Below, piece by piece: positions 1 to 6,078 of a stretch of DNA of 6,179 nt (position 1 is its first letter; each line of letters begins with the position of its first letter). The notes beneath the pieces were generated by a model. The model ran no database searches. It saw only the letters and a program-made list of their open reading frames with translations, and was not told the origin of the DNA. A program made the translations under genes and the position numbers. This DNA comes from an uncultured Lachnospiraceae bacterium (GTDB taxonomy: Bacteria > Bacillota > Clostridia > Lachnospirales > Lachnospiraceae): NCBI GenBank assembly GCA_902766845.1, contig CACXFD010000051.1, forward strand, positions 1 to 6,179. The letters run 5' to 3'.

Positions 1-5
1 CGGGC

Positions 6-1820
6 TCACGGCTCGATCCGCAGCACCGCGCTGGTCAGCGGGCCGAGGGTCAGGACGTACCGGCCGTCATCCGAAAGCCGGGCGCCGTTGAAGCCGGCGT
101 CGGTCTGGAGCGTGACGGTCCCGCGGTCCGTCAGACCCGCCTCGGCCAGCGAGACCGAGACCTCTTCGTCGGTCGTATTGTGCAGGACGCAGACCGACCG
201 GCCGTCCTTTGTGGCGATAAAGCCCGCGGCCTTCGAATCCCGGAAGGTCACGGCTTCATAATCGCCCTGTGCGATCTCGGGGTTCGCGCGGCGGATCATC
301 AGCAGCTTTTTATAATAAGTGTAGAGGCTGTCGGCGTCGGCCTTCTGATCCTGTACGGTCGTCTTGACCTGATTCTTTTCGGGATAGTCCGCGCCTTCGG
401 GATCCTTCACGGTGTCCCCGTCGCCCCAGCGCATCGCGAGGCGCCGGTTGGCGTCGGTGTTCGAGCCGCCGCGGGAGCCCTTCATGCCGATCTCCTCGCC
501 GTAGTAGAGGAACGGCGCGCCGGGTCCCAGCAGCATCAGGTTGGCGGCCATCTGCATCTGTCCGAACGAGACCGGCAGGAAGCCGGCCGCGCGGTCGGTG
601 TCATGGTTCGCGATGAACGGGACGATCTGGGCGTCCTCCCGCAGGCTCCGGATCTTGTTGAGGTAGGTCTGCGTATAGTTCACGAGCCGGCCGACCTGGC
701 CGTTCTTGGCGCCCTCGGTCAGATAGCCGCTCGTCTGCGCCATCTGGAAATCGAAGCAGTTGAGGGCCGGATAGTACATGTCCGTGACTCCGTCCCCGTC
801 CCAGACCTCCGCGACGGTCCAGATGTCGGGCTTGACGGCGCGCAGCTCGCCGAGATACCAGGTCCAGAAGTCCGCGCTCGTCGTATTGTCCCCGAAGTAG
901 ACGTACTTGGCCGCGTCAAAGCGGAAGCCGTCCACGCCCAGGTCCAGCCAGTATTTCGCGACGTCCAGCACGGCCTGGCGCACCGCGGGCTGGTCAAAGT
1001 CGAGCTCCGGCATATCCGCCGCGAAGTTGCATTCATAGGTCTCCTTGGTGCCGGTCAGCGTGCGGAACGTGCGGCCGGCCGGCGGGGTCTGCCCTTCTTC
1101 GCAGAAGCAGTAATAGTAATAGTACGGATCGGCCCGGTCGCCGGCGATGTGCGCCTGCCGGAAGCTTTGGAACCAGGCGTGCTTATAGCCGGTATGGTTG
1201 ATCGGCAGGTCCAGGATCAGCTTGACGCCGCGTTCGTGGCACAGGCCGATCAGCTCTTTGAGATCGTCCTCGGTCCCGAACGCCGGGTCCACCTGATAAT
1301 AGTCCGTCACGTCATACTTGTGGTAGGACGGTGATGTGAAGATCGGGGTCAGCCAGATGCCCTCGACACCGAGACTCAGGCCCGAATCGGGATCGCCGTC
1401 GTTCAGATAATCCATCCGGTCGATGATTCCGCGCAGATCGCCGGTGCCGTCCCCGTTCGAATCCGAGAACGAGCCGACGAAGATCTCATAAAAGACGCGC
1501 GCCTGATCGTCCGAGGGGGCCGCGGCCGGAAGGCCGGCGATCCGCGTGATCAGCTCCCCGTCCGCCGAGAGCTCTTCCGGGGAGGAAGGCTCCGCCCCGG
1601 TGCTGTCCGGGACGCCGGGCTGCGCGGCGCCGGTGCTTTCCGCGGCCGGGTCCGACGAGGCCGGAGCGGGAGACGGCTTTTGTCCGCAGGCGGAGAGCAC
1701 GGCCGAAAGCAGCAGCAGAAGCGTCAGCAGGAATGCCGCGCGGCGCCTGATCAGGGCAGCGCGCGCCGAAGCGCTGCCGCAAGCGGGGCGGTCAGTGCGA
1801 ACAGAATGAGAACGGCTCAT
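6..1820 (-). CDS. Lipid-anchored alpha-amylase family protein (GH13)
   Basis: This is a 604-residue extracellular glycoside hydrolase expected to cut alpha-1,4-glucosidic bonds in starch, glycogen or maltodextrins. An n-region with RRR (25-27) precedes a hydrophobic stretch (29-42) and the lipobox L-S-A-C45, so the mature protein should be lipidated at Cys45. A Ser/Pro/Ala-rich tether covers about 46-105. The GH13 barrel starts with YEIFVGSFSDSNGDGTGD (111-128), which includes a calcium-site-like Asp/Asn cluster. Conserved region I is DLPINH (204-209), region V MPELD (270-274), region II GFRFDAAK with nucleophile Asp302, region III AEVWD with acid/base Glu338, and region IV ANHD with Asp407. 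Residues about 520-604 form the usual C-terminal beta-sandwich. Region V resembles the MPDLN motif of the GH13_36 group, so that subfamily is an inference. The start at 1820 is chosen for its RBS; an in-frame ATG at 1862 lies at the predicted transcription start and is unlikely. Exact specificity (amylase, neopullulanase or oligo-glucosidase) cannot be read from the sequence. Confidence 0.93.
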   Translation of the reverse strand: MSRSHSVRTDRPACGSASARAALIRRRAAFLLTLLLLLSAVLSACGQKPSPAPASSDPAAESTGAAQPGVPDSTGAEPSSPEELSADGELITRIAGLPAAAPSDDQARVFYEIFVGSFSDSNGDGTGDLRGIIDRMDYLNDGDPDSGLSLGVEGIWLTPIFTSPSYHKYDVTDYYQVDPAFGTEDDLKELIGLCHERGVKLILDLPINHTGYKHAWFQSFRQAHIAGDRADPYYYYYCFCEEGQTPPAGRTFRTLTGTKETYECNFAADMPELDFDQPAVRQAVLDVAKYWLDLGVDGFRFDAAKYVYFGDNTTSADFWTWYLGELRAVKPDIWTVAEVWDGDGVTDMYYPALNCFDFQMAQTSGYLTEGAKNGQVGRLVNYTQTYLNKIRSLREDAQIVPFIANHDTDRAAGFLPVSFGQMQMAANLMLLGPGAPFLYYGEEIGMKGSRGGSNTDANRRLAMRWGDGDTVKDPEGADYPEKNQVKTTVQDQKADADSLYTYYKKLLMIRRANPEIAQGDYEAVTFRDSKAAGFIATKDGRSVCVLHNTTDEEVSVSLAEAGLTDRGTVTLQTDAGFNGARLSDDGRYVLTLGPLTSAVLRIEP

Positions 1821-1825
1821 GACAG

Positions 1826-1832
1826 TTCCTTT
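1826..1832 (-). promoter_or_regulatory. Ribosome binding site that fixes the amylase start
   Basis: On the minus strand AAAGGAA lies about 5 bases before the ATG at 1820. The alternative upstream ATG at 1862 has no comparable site and sits where transcription probably begins, so the downstream start is preferred. A small 6-bp hairpin (AAGCCG/CGGCTT with a 4-base loop, 1837-1852) lies immediately upstream in the short leader. Part of it, GAAAGCCGGGA (plus-strand reading, 1835-1845), is repeated exactly at 1901-1911 just upstream of the -35 box. Confidence 0.75.
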
Positions 1833-1868
1833 CCGAAAGCCGGGAGCGGCTTCCTCTTTCATGTTTCC

Positions 1869-1897
1869 ATCGTAACGGGAAAACCGGCATTTTTCAA
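1869..1897 (-). promoter_or_regulatory. Sigma-A-type promoter for the amylase gene
   Basis: Reading the minus strand, a -35 box TTGAAA (1897-1892) is followed after exactly 17 bases by a -10 box TACGAT (1874-1869). These match the consensus at 5 of 6 and 4 of 6 positions. Transcription would begin near 1862 and give a leader of about 42 bases before the ATG at 1820. On the plus strand GAAAA (1879-1883) and TTTTC (1891-1895) form an inverted repeat within the spacer and -35 box, a position where a repressor could block polymerase. No regulator can be named from it. Confidence 0.6.
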
Positions 1898-1932
1898 GGG
1901 GAAAGCCGGGATTTTTTCACATAAAACGCAGC

Positions 1933-1966
1933 GGCCGGCTCCGAGAAGACGGCGCACCGGCCGGCC
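1933..1966. repeat. Inverted repeat between divergent promoters
   Basis: GGCCGGC (1933-1939) and GCCGGCC (1960-1966) are perfect complements separated by 20 bases. A shifted register (1932-1938 with 1957-1963) pairs equally well. TTTT follows on the plus strand (1967-1970), and a TTTT lies a few bases further out on the minus strand. It could act as a weak terminator in either direction, insulating the two promoters, or as a protein-binding site. A related CCGGCGGCCGG follows at about 1978-1988. No coding sequence was recognised anywhere in 1821-2032. Confidence 0.45.
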
Positions 1967-1997
1967 TTTTCACGGGACCGGCGGCCGGAGAGGCTAC

Positions 1998-2026
1998 TTG
2001 AAAACACTGCGGGATTGTTGCATAAT
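1998..2026 (+). promoter_or_regulatory. Sigma-A-type promoter for the membrane-protein gene
   Basis: TTGAAA (1998-2003), a 17-base spacer and CATAAT (2021-2026) each match the consensus at 5 of 6 positions. The usual distance of about 7 bases from the -10 box puts the transcription start at the A of position 2033, which is also the A of an in-frame ATG. The promoter therefore predicts a transcript with essentially no 5' leader. Confidence 0.65.
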
Positions 2027-2032
2027 AGAATT

Positions 2033-3403
2033 ATGAACGAGATGAGCCCGCTCTACCGCCCGGAGGATATCCCGGCGCTGGAGCAGAAAGAAAAAAAACG
2101 GAAGGCCGTCTGCCTGGCGGCCGCGTTGCTGACGCTCGCGGTCTGCGTCGGATGCTGCCTCGCCGCGAAAACGGCCACGATGGCGGCCATGGAAAAGGCG
2201 GCCGCGGCCGCGTGCATCCTCGGCGGCTGGTTCGTGCTGTACTGGCGCCGCTTCGGTCTGCAGGACGCGCGTCAGGAGATGATCCATGCCCGGCGCATGC
2301 TGGCCGGTCCGGCCGAAGAACTGGCCGGGACCGTGGCCCTGACAGGGGAGCGCCTGCGGATCAAGAGCAGCATCCTGGTCTATCCGCTGCGGCTGGAAGA
2401 TACGGAGCGTCCGCAGCTGCTGTATGTGAACGCGCGCGTGGCGGACGGACTGCGCGCCGCGCTGGCCGGCGGGCCCAGGACGCTCCGCCTGCGGCTCGTG
2501 AGCCACTACGTCACGGCGTGGGGCGAAGCGGAGGAGGAAGACGCCGGGAACGCGGCCTGCGGGGCAAGCGACAGCGGAGCGGCAGACCACGGGACCGGTG
2601 AGCGTGAGGCGGCAGGCCGCAGGGAATTCGTCAGCGAAGTGAAAGATCTCAGGGCCGCGGACCGGACACAGCGCGCCGCCTCCGGCGGTTCGCCGGTCGT
2701 CCGGTTCCTGAAACAGGCCGCCTCCCAGCTGCATGTCTATGTCTTCTGGGCCGTGATCTCGGTGATCTTCTGGGCCTGGATCTTCACGATGGTGAACGAC
2801 GCGCCGCGGGAAAAGAAACTGACGCTGTTCGCTTACGCGCCGGTCGAGGAGCACGCGCTCGATCTGGAACTGGAAAAAGAGATGCCGGACGGGATCCGCA
2901 TGATCCGCGCGCACTCGTTCGATTACGCGGTCTTCGGGACCGACGAGCTGCTGAACGCGGACCTGTATCTGGTCCCCGCGTCCGCGGCGTCAGAGTATGT
3001 CGAATCGTTCCGGGAACTGACGCCCGAGACGGCCGCGCGGCTGACGGCGGCGGCCGCGTCGGCGCAGCCGTCTGGACCTGCCGCGGCGCAGGCTCCCGGG
3101 GACGCGGCGCAGCCGTCCGGGGACGCGGACGCCGCGCCGAAGGGGACCCAGCAAGCTGCATCAGATCTCGTTGCATCGGATCTTGTCTGGCAGCAGGACG
3201 GAACGGTCTACGGAGTGCTGGCGGCCGCGCCGGGACAGGCCGGAGCCGCCTCGGCGTGGATCGCCTATGACCCGGCACAGACCTATTATCTGTTCATCGG
3301 CGCGCAGTCGGTCCACGCGGCTATGCCGGACGCGGCGGCCGCCGAACAGGGCAAAGATGACGCGGCGATCGAACTGGCGGAGCGGATCCTTCGAATGCGG
3401 TGA
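2033..3403 (+). CDS. Membrane protein of unknown function, three TM segments
   Basis: I do not recognise a named family for this 456-residue protein. A charged N-terminus (KEKKRK, 19-24) precedes two hydrophobic segments at about 25-45 and 53-71, the second ending in the positive cluster WRR. A soluble stretch of about 160 residues follows, with a compact part (about 85-164, including ILVYPLRLED) and a low-complexity acidic/Ala/Gly tail (165-220). A third hydrophobic segment (about 233-254, rich in Trp/Phe/Val/Ile) leads to a C-terminal region (255-456). Positive charges suggest the middle part is cytoplasmic and the C-terminal part extracellular. That C-terminal part has alternating beta/alpha character (KKLTLFAYAP, GIRMIRAHSF, ADLYLVPAS), loosely reminiscent of a solute-binding-protein lobe, interrupted by an Ala/Pro/Ser/Gly insert at about 331-380. 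ATG at 2033 is used, although ATG at 2042 (453 residues) and TTG at 2015 (462 residues, within the promoter) are possible; none has a good RBS. The galactanase gene follows after 147 bases in the same direction. Confidence 0.8.
   Translation: MNEMSPLYRPEDIPALEQKEKKRKAVCLAAALLTLAVCVGCCLAAKTATMAAMEKAAAAACILGGWFVLYWRRFGLQDARQEMIHARRMLAGPAEELAGTVALTGERLRIKSSILVYPLRLEDTERPQLLYVNARVADGLRAALAGGPRTLRLRLVSHYVTAWGEAEEEDAGNAACGASDSGAADHGTGEREAAGRREFVSEVKDLRAADRTQRAASGGSPVVRFLKQAASQLHVYVFWAVISVIFWAWIFTMVNDAPREKKLTLFAYAPVEEHALDLELEKEMPDGIRMIRAHSFDYAVFGTDELLNADLYLVPASAASEYVESFRELTPETAARLTAAAASAQPSGPAAAQAPGDAAQPSGDADAAPKGTQQAASDLVASDLVWQQDGTVYGVLAAAPGQAGAASAWIAYDPAQTYYLFIGAQSVHAAMPDAAAAEQGKDDAAIELAERILRMR
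3158..3187 (+). repeat. Tandem 15-base duplication inside the membrane-protein gene
   Basis: Two adjacent 15-base units (3158-3172 and 3173-3187) differ at only three positions and encode ASDLV twice. Just upstream, GCGCAGCCGTCYGG and GGGGACGCGG also recur within 3060-3130. The repeats lie in or at the edge of the low-complexity insert and keep the reading frame, consistent with in-frame expansion by slippage. Confidence 0.7.
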
Positions 3404-3490
3404 GAGACCGGCGAGAGACGCAAAACGGCAGGCACCGCCGGATGAGATGAGGAAAGAGGACCGGGAAGACGAGGAGACCCGAAAAAAAGC

Positions 3491-3525
3491 GTGCGGCCGC
3501 ACCGTAACTGCGAAGAAGGCCGCAC
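3491..3525 (+). repeat. GC-rich hairpin in the gap before the galactanase gene
   Basis: GTGCGGCC (3491-3498) pairs perfectly with GGCCGCAC (3518-3525) across a 19-base loop. The left arm is also part of a 12-base perfect palindrome (GTGCGGCCGCAC, 3491-3502), and GGCCGCACCG occurs as a direct repeat (3495-3504, 3518-3527). There is no T-run after it, so it is unlikely to be a terminator. It ends 12 bases before the RBS and could influence translation or stabilise a processed mRNA end. The rest of the gap (3404-3550) shows no convincing promoter and no separate gene. Confidence 0.5.
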
Positions 3526-3537
3526 CGCACCGATCGC

Positions 3538-3543
3538 AGGAGG
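3538..3543 (+). promoter_or_regulatory. Ribosome binding site for the galactanase gene
   Basis: AGGAGG lies 7 bases before the ATG at 3551, an ideal distance. It lies only 1 base before another in-frame ATG at 3545, which argues against that codon and against a GTG start at 3491. The chosen start also gives a compact lipoprotein signal peptide beginning MRKTIAVLL. Confidence 0.85.
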
Positions 3544-3550
3544 GATGAGC

Positions 3551-5647
3551 ATGAGAAAGACCATCGCCGTGCTGCTGGCGGCCGCGCTGCTCGCCGGCGC
3601 GTTCCTGACGGCCTGTCGGGGGGCCGCGCCGTCCGGCGCGGAGACAAAGGCGCCGGGGCAGGAGAGCGCCGCGCCGGGGCAGGAGACTAAGGCTCCTGCG
3701 CCGGGGACGGATCCGTCCGCCGCGGAGCCGGAGCTGACGCCGGAGGCAAAGGCCGCGCGTGAAGCCGCGGCGGCCGTTTCGAGCGATACGCTCTACGTGA
3801 AAAAGGTCGAGGGCCTGCCGGAGGATTTCATCCTCGGCATGGACGTCTCGTCCGTCATCGCCGAAGAGGCCAGCGGCGTGCGCTATCTTGACGCGGCCGG
3901 TCAGGAAAAGGACCTGCTGCAGATCCTCGCGGAGAACGGCCTGACTCATATCCGCGTGCGCGTCTGGAACCATCCCTTTGACGCGGACGGGAACGGCTAC
4001 GGCGGCGGGAACAACGACATCGACACGGCTGTGCAGATCGGCCGGCGGGCGGCGCAGTACGGGCTGAAGCTGATCGTGGACTTCCATTATTCCGACTTCT
4101 GGGCCGATCCGGCCAAGCAGATGGTCCCGCTCGCCTGGGCGGATATGGACATCGAGGAGAAGACCGAGGCCGCGTATCAGTATACGAAAGAATGCCTGCA
4201 AAAGCTCCGGGACGCCGGCTGCCTCGTGGGCATGGTCCAGGTGGGCAACGAGACGAACGGCGCGCTCTGCGGCGAGACGACCTGGTTCAACATCCAGTAC
4301 ATCATGCAGGCCGGCGCGCGCGCGACGCGCGAGGTGTGCCCGGAGGCGCTCGTGGCCGTGCATTTCGCGAATCCCGAAAACGAGGGCAGCTACGCATCCT
4401 ACGCGAAGAAGCTGGACTACTACCAGGTGGATTACGATGTGTTCGCGTCGTCCTATTATCCGTACTGGCACGGGACGCTCGACAACCTGAAGAGCGTGCT
4501 GGACGACATCACGAAGACCTACGGCAAGAAGACGATGGTCATCGAGACCTCGTACGCCTACACCGCCGAGGATACGGACTTTTCGGGCAATACGATCGGC
4601 GACGGCGGCGGGATCATCAAGGATTATCCGTTCTCGGTGCAGGGCCAGGCCAACCATGTGCGCAATGTCGCGCAGGCAGTGGCGGACATGGAGGCCGGGA
4701 TCGGGATCTGCTACTGGGAAGGCGCGTGGATCACGGTCGGCACCTCGTCGTGGGAAGAGAACCATGAGAAATGGGAGAGATACGGCTCCGGCTGGGCCTC
4801 CAGCTACGCGGCCGTCTATGACCCGAAGGACGCGGGCAAGTATTACGGCGGCAGCGCGGTGGACAACCAGGCGTTCTTCGACGCGCAGGGCCGCGCCCTC
4901 GAATCGCTGAAGGTCTTTGCCCTGCTCGGAAAGGGCAATGAGATCGCGCCGCAGCCGGACGCGATCGAAGACGCGCACCTGACCGTGGACCTCGCGGAAC
5001 CGGTCGTGCTGCCCGAGACCGTGAACGCGGTCATGACCGATGACAGCCGTCAGCCGGTGCCGGTCGTCTGGGACGCCACGGAGGAAGAACTGGCGGCGAT
5101 GAACCGCGGCGGCGCGGCGTCCTATACGGTCACCGGGAAGGCCGGGGACCTGCCCGCGGTCTGCTACATCGAGATGATCGAATTCAACTTCCTCGAGAAT
5201 CCGGGCTTCGAGACCGGGGACCTGACCGGCTGGACCGTGACGGACCTTGCGAAGGCGGACCAGCTCTATGTGGAAGAGAAGGTCACGGATTCCAAAGAAG
5301 GCACGTGGCACATGCATTTCTGGAGCGAGCAGAAGGGATCGGTGGAGTTTACGCTCGAGCAGGAGGTCACGGGCCTGAAGGCCGGCACGTATCAATTCGC
5401 GGTCTCGATCATGGGCGGAGACGGCGGCGAGACCGACATCTACGCCTACGCGAAGGTGGACGGCGAAACGGCCGGCACCGCGCCGCTGGAGATCACCGGG
5501 TACGACCAGTGGCACGAGGGACGCGTGACGGGCATTGCCGTGCAGGAAGGCCAGACCGTGACGGTCGGCGTCTATGTGAAGTGCGCCGGGGAAGGAAACG
5601 GCGCCTGGGGCAAGATCGACAAGGCGATGCTGAATTCGCAGCACTGA
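3551..5647 (+). CDS. Lipid-anchored endo-beta-1,4-galactanase (GH53), multi-modular
   Basis: This 698-residue enzyme should hydrolyse internal beta-1,4-galactosidic bonds of pectic galactan (type I arabinogalactan) outside the cell. The signal peptide ends in the lipobox L-T-A-C22, so Cys22 should be lipidated. A Pro/Ala/Gly/Glu linker with a repeated ETKAPGQE-like unit (about 23-75) follows. The GH53 barrel (about 92-460) shows FILGMDVSS, IRVRVWN (134-140), the family hallmark DFHYSDFWADPAKQ (177-190), QVGNETNG with acid/base Glu234, SYYPYWHG (301-308), and VIETSY with nucleophile Glu332. Residues about 468-541 look like a bacterial Ig-like (Big_4 type) module. Residues about 545-698 begin NPGFETGDLTGW, the typical opening of a beta-sandwich carbohydrate-binding module; CBM61, a galactan-binding family found with GH53 enzymes, is plausible but unproven. 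Known enzymes of this activity include Bacillus subtilis GanB, which is not expected to share all these modules. The gene may be co-transcribed with the upstream membrane-protein gene and is followed by a strong terminator. Confidence 0.95.
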   Translation: MRKTIAVLLAAALLAGAFLTACRGAAPSGAETKAPGQESAAPGQETKAPAPGTDPSAAEPELTPEAKAAREAAAAVSSDTLYVKKVEGLPEDFILGMDVSSVIAEEASGVRYLDAAGQEKDLLQILAENGLTHIRVRVWNHPFDADGNGYGGGNNDIDTAVQIGRRAAQYGLKLIVDFHYSDFWADPAKQMVPLAWADMDIEEKTEAAYQYTKECLQKLRDAGCLVGMVQVGNETNGALCGETTWFNIQYIMQAGARATREVCPEALVAVHFANPENEGSYASYAKKLDYYQVDYDVFASSYYPYWHGTLDNLKSVLDDITKTYGKKTMVIETSYAYTAEDTDFSGNTIGDGGGIIKDYPFSVQGQANHVRNVAQAVADMEAGIGICYWEGAWITVGTSSWEENHEKWERYGSGWASSYAAVYDPKDAGKYYGGSAVDNQAFFDAQGRALESLKVFALLGKGNEIAPQPDAIEDAHLTVDLAEPVVLPETVNAVMTDDSRQPVPVVWDATEEELAAMNRGGAASYTVTGKAGDLPAVCYIEMIEFNFLENPGFETGDLTGWTVTDLAKADQLYVEEKVTDSKEGTWHMHFWSEQKGSVEFTLEQEVTGLKAGTYQFAVSIMGGDGGETDIYAYAKVDGETAGTAPLEITGYDQWHEGRVTGIAVQEGQTVTVGVYVKCAGEGNGAWGKIDKAMLNSQH

Positions 5648-5713
5648 ACGGGGCGGCGGTTCATAACGCTGCTGACTTCTATTCAGAAAGAAGCAGAGTC
5701 GGCCCATAAAAAC

Positions 5714-5749
5714 AGACCGGCCGGCAGGATGACTGCCGGCCGGTCTTTT
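5714..5749 (+). terminator. Strong intrinsic terminator after the galactanase gene
   Basis: A perfect 14-bp stem (5714-5727 with 5733-5746) closes a 5-base loop GATGA (5728-5732) and runs into TTTT (5746-5749). A run of five A (5708-5712) just before the stem gives the opposite strand a U-run too, so it may work in both directions. It starts 66 bases after the galactanase stop codon and separates that transcript from the next promoter. Confidence 0.9.
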
Positions 5750-5767
5750 CATGTCGGCATGCGGCGG

Positions 5768-5800
5768 GCGGCCGGCCGCTCCGGGGGCACGGCCGGCCGC
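5768..5800. repeat. Second GC-rich hairpin made of two GGCCGGCC palindromes
   Basis: GCGGCCGGCCG (5768-5778) and CGGCCGGCCGC (5790-5800) pair over 11 bp with an 11-base loop. Each arm is itself nearly or fully palindromic (5768-5779 and 5790-5799). No T-run follows, so terminator function is unlikely. The same GGCCGG core appears in the terminator stem just upstream and in the divergent region near 1933-1988. Confidence 0.5.
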
Positions 5801-5810
5801 TGCTTCCCGG

Positions 5811-5880
5811 AAAAAGTGTCAGAATCTGTGCAAAAATTGACGAAACCATGAAAAAAACTGGCAATTATTCCTGAAAAAAA
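5811..5880. other. Phased A-tracts upstream of the last promoter
   Basis: Runs of five to seven A lie at 5811-5815, 5832-5836, 5851-5857 and 5874-5880. Their centres are 21, 20 and 23 bases apart, close to two helical turns, which tends to produce intrinsic DNA bending. They lie immediately upstream of the -35 box and could also act as an UP element for RNA polymerase. Apart from the hairpins, promoter and leader listed separately, 5648-6087 holds no recognisable gene. Confidence 0.5.
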
Positions 5881-5892
5881 TCATAACGAAAC

Positions 5893-5921
5893 TTTACATC
5901 ACACGGAAAACAAGTTATAAT
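5893..5921 (+). promoter_or_regulatory. Near-consensus promoter for the last lipoprotein gene
   Basis: TTTACA (5893-5898), a 17-base spacer and a perfect TATAAT (5916-5921) form the best promoter in the window, with an AT-rich upstream stretch. Transcription should start at about 5928, giving a leader of about 160 bases. AACAA (5909-5913) and TTGTT (5926-5930) form a short inverted repeat flanking the -10 box, a possible but weak operator. Confidence 0.85.
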
Positions 5922-5933
5922 GTGGTTGTTAAA

Positions 5934-6058
5934 AGAGGCGGACAAATCATCATGCGGTAAACTACAGAGGCGCCTCTGCTTCATCTTCCGCTCCGGTGGA
6001 AGATGAAAGGAAAACCTCTGAAAACAGACTTCCGCAGGGCGGGCATGCGCCCGCCCTG
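5934..6058 (+). promoter_or_regulatory. Highly structured 5' leader, candidate regulatory RNA
   Basis: This untranslated leader holds several perfect pairings. AGAGGCG (5934-5940) pairs with CGCCTCT (5971-5977). CAGAGG (5965-5970), in the loop of that stem, pairs with CCTCTG (6015-6020), giving an H-type pseudoknot with no bases between the stems. A hairpin of 10 Watson-Crick pairs (5980-5989 with 5998-6007) is extended by a G-U and a C-G pair and capped by UCCG, a UNCG-type tetraloop. A further 10-bp GC stem (6035-6044 with 6049-6058) has loop ATGC and ends 13 bases before the RBS. As an alternative to the pseudoknot, 5934-5938 can pair with 6015-6019 around a hairpin formed by the palindrome 5965-5978, making a three-way junction. 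I do not recognise a known riboswitch class. No U-run follows the last stem, so any control is more likely on translation or mRNA stability than on termination. Confidence 0.55.
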
Positions 6059-6071
6059 ATGGATAGAGAAA

Positions 6072-6078
6072 AAGGAGG
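6072..6078 (+). promoter_or_regulatory. Strong ribosome binding site for the last gene
   Basis: AAGGAGG ends 9 bases before the ATG at 6088. An out-of-frame ATG at 6080 is too close to the site and reaches a stop after three codons, overlapping the real start. Confidence 0.85.

Noticed and set aside
180..1334. 384-codon open frame on the plus strand
   Set aside because: It is antisense to the amylase gene, has no RBS, and shows the Val/Arg/Ala/Leu-rich composition of a shadow frame.
1818..1862. Upstream ATG at 1862 as the amylase start
   Set aside because: It lacks an RBS and coincides with the predicted transcription start. ATG at 1820 has AAAGGAA at a good distance and directly precedes the signal peptide.
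1884..1917. Short 5-bp stem followed by six T on the plus strand, resembling a terminator
   Set aside because: The stem is short with a 16-base loop, no plus-strand gene lies upstream, and the bases are better explained as the amylase promoter.
1994..2914. 306-codon open frame on the minus strand
   Set aside because: It is antisense to the membrane-protein gene and runs through that gene's promoter. The plus-strand frame shows coherent transmembrane segments; this frame shows no domain.
3161..5752. Very long open frame of 863 codons on the minus strand
   Set aside because: It lies antisense to the GH53 gene, whose catalytic motifs are unambiguous. Its translation is Arg/His/Leu-rich with no recognisable domain, as expected for the reverse frame of GC-rich coding DNA, and it would span a strong terminator.
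5952..5960. Minimal reading frame ATG-CGG-TAA in the structured leader
   Set aside because: It could act as a start-stop element, but no RBS lies at a usable distance and such short frames occur by chance.
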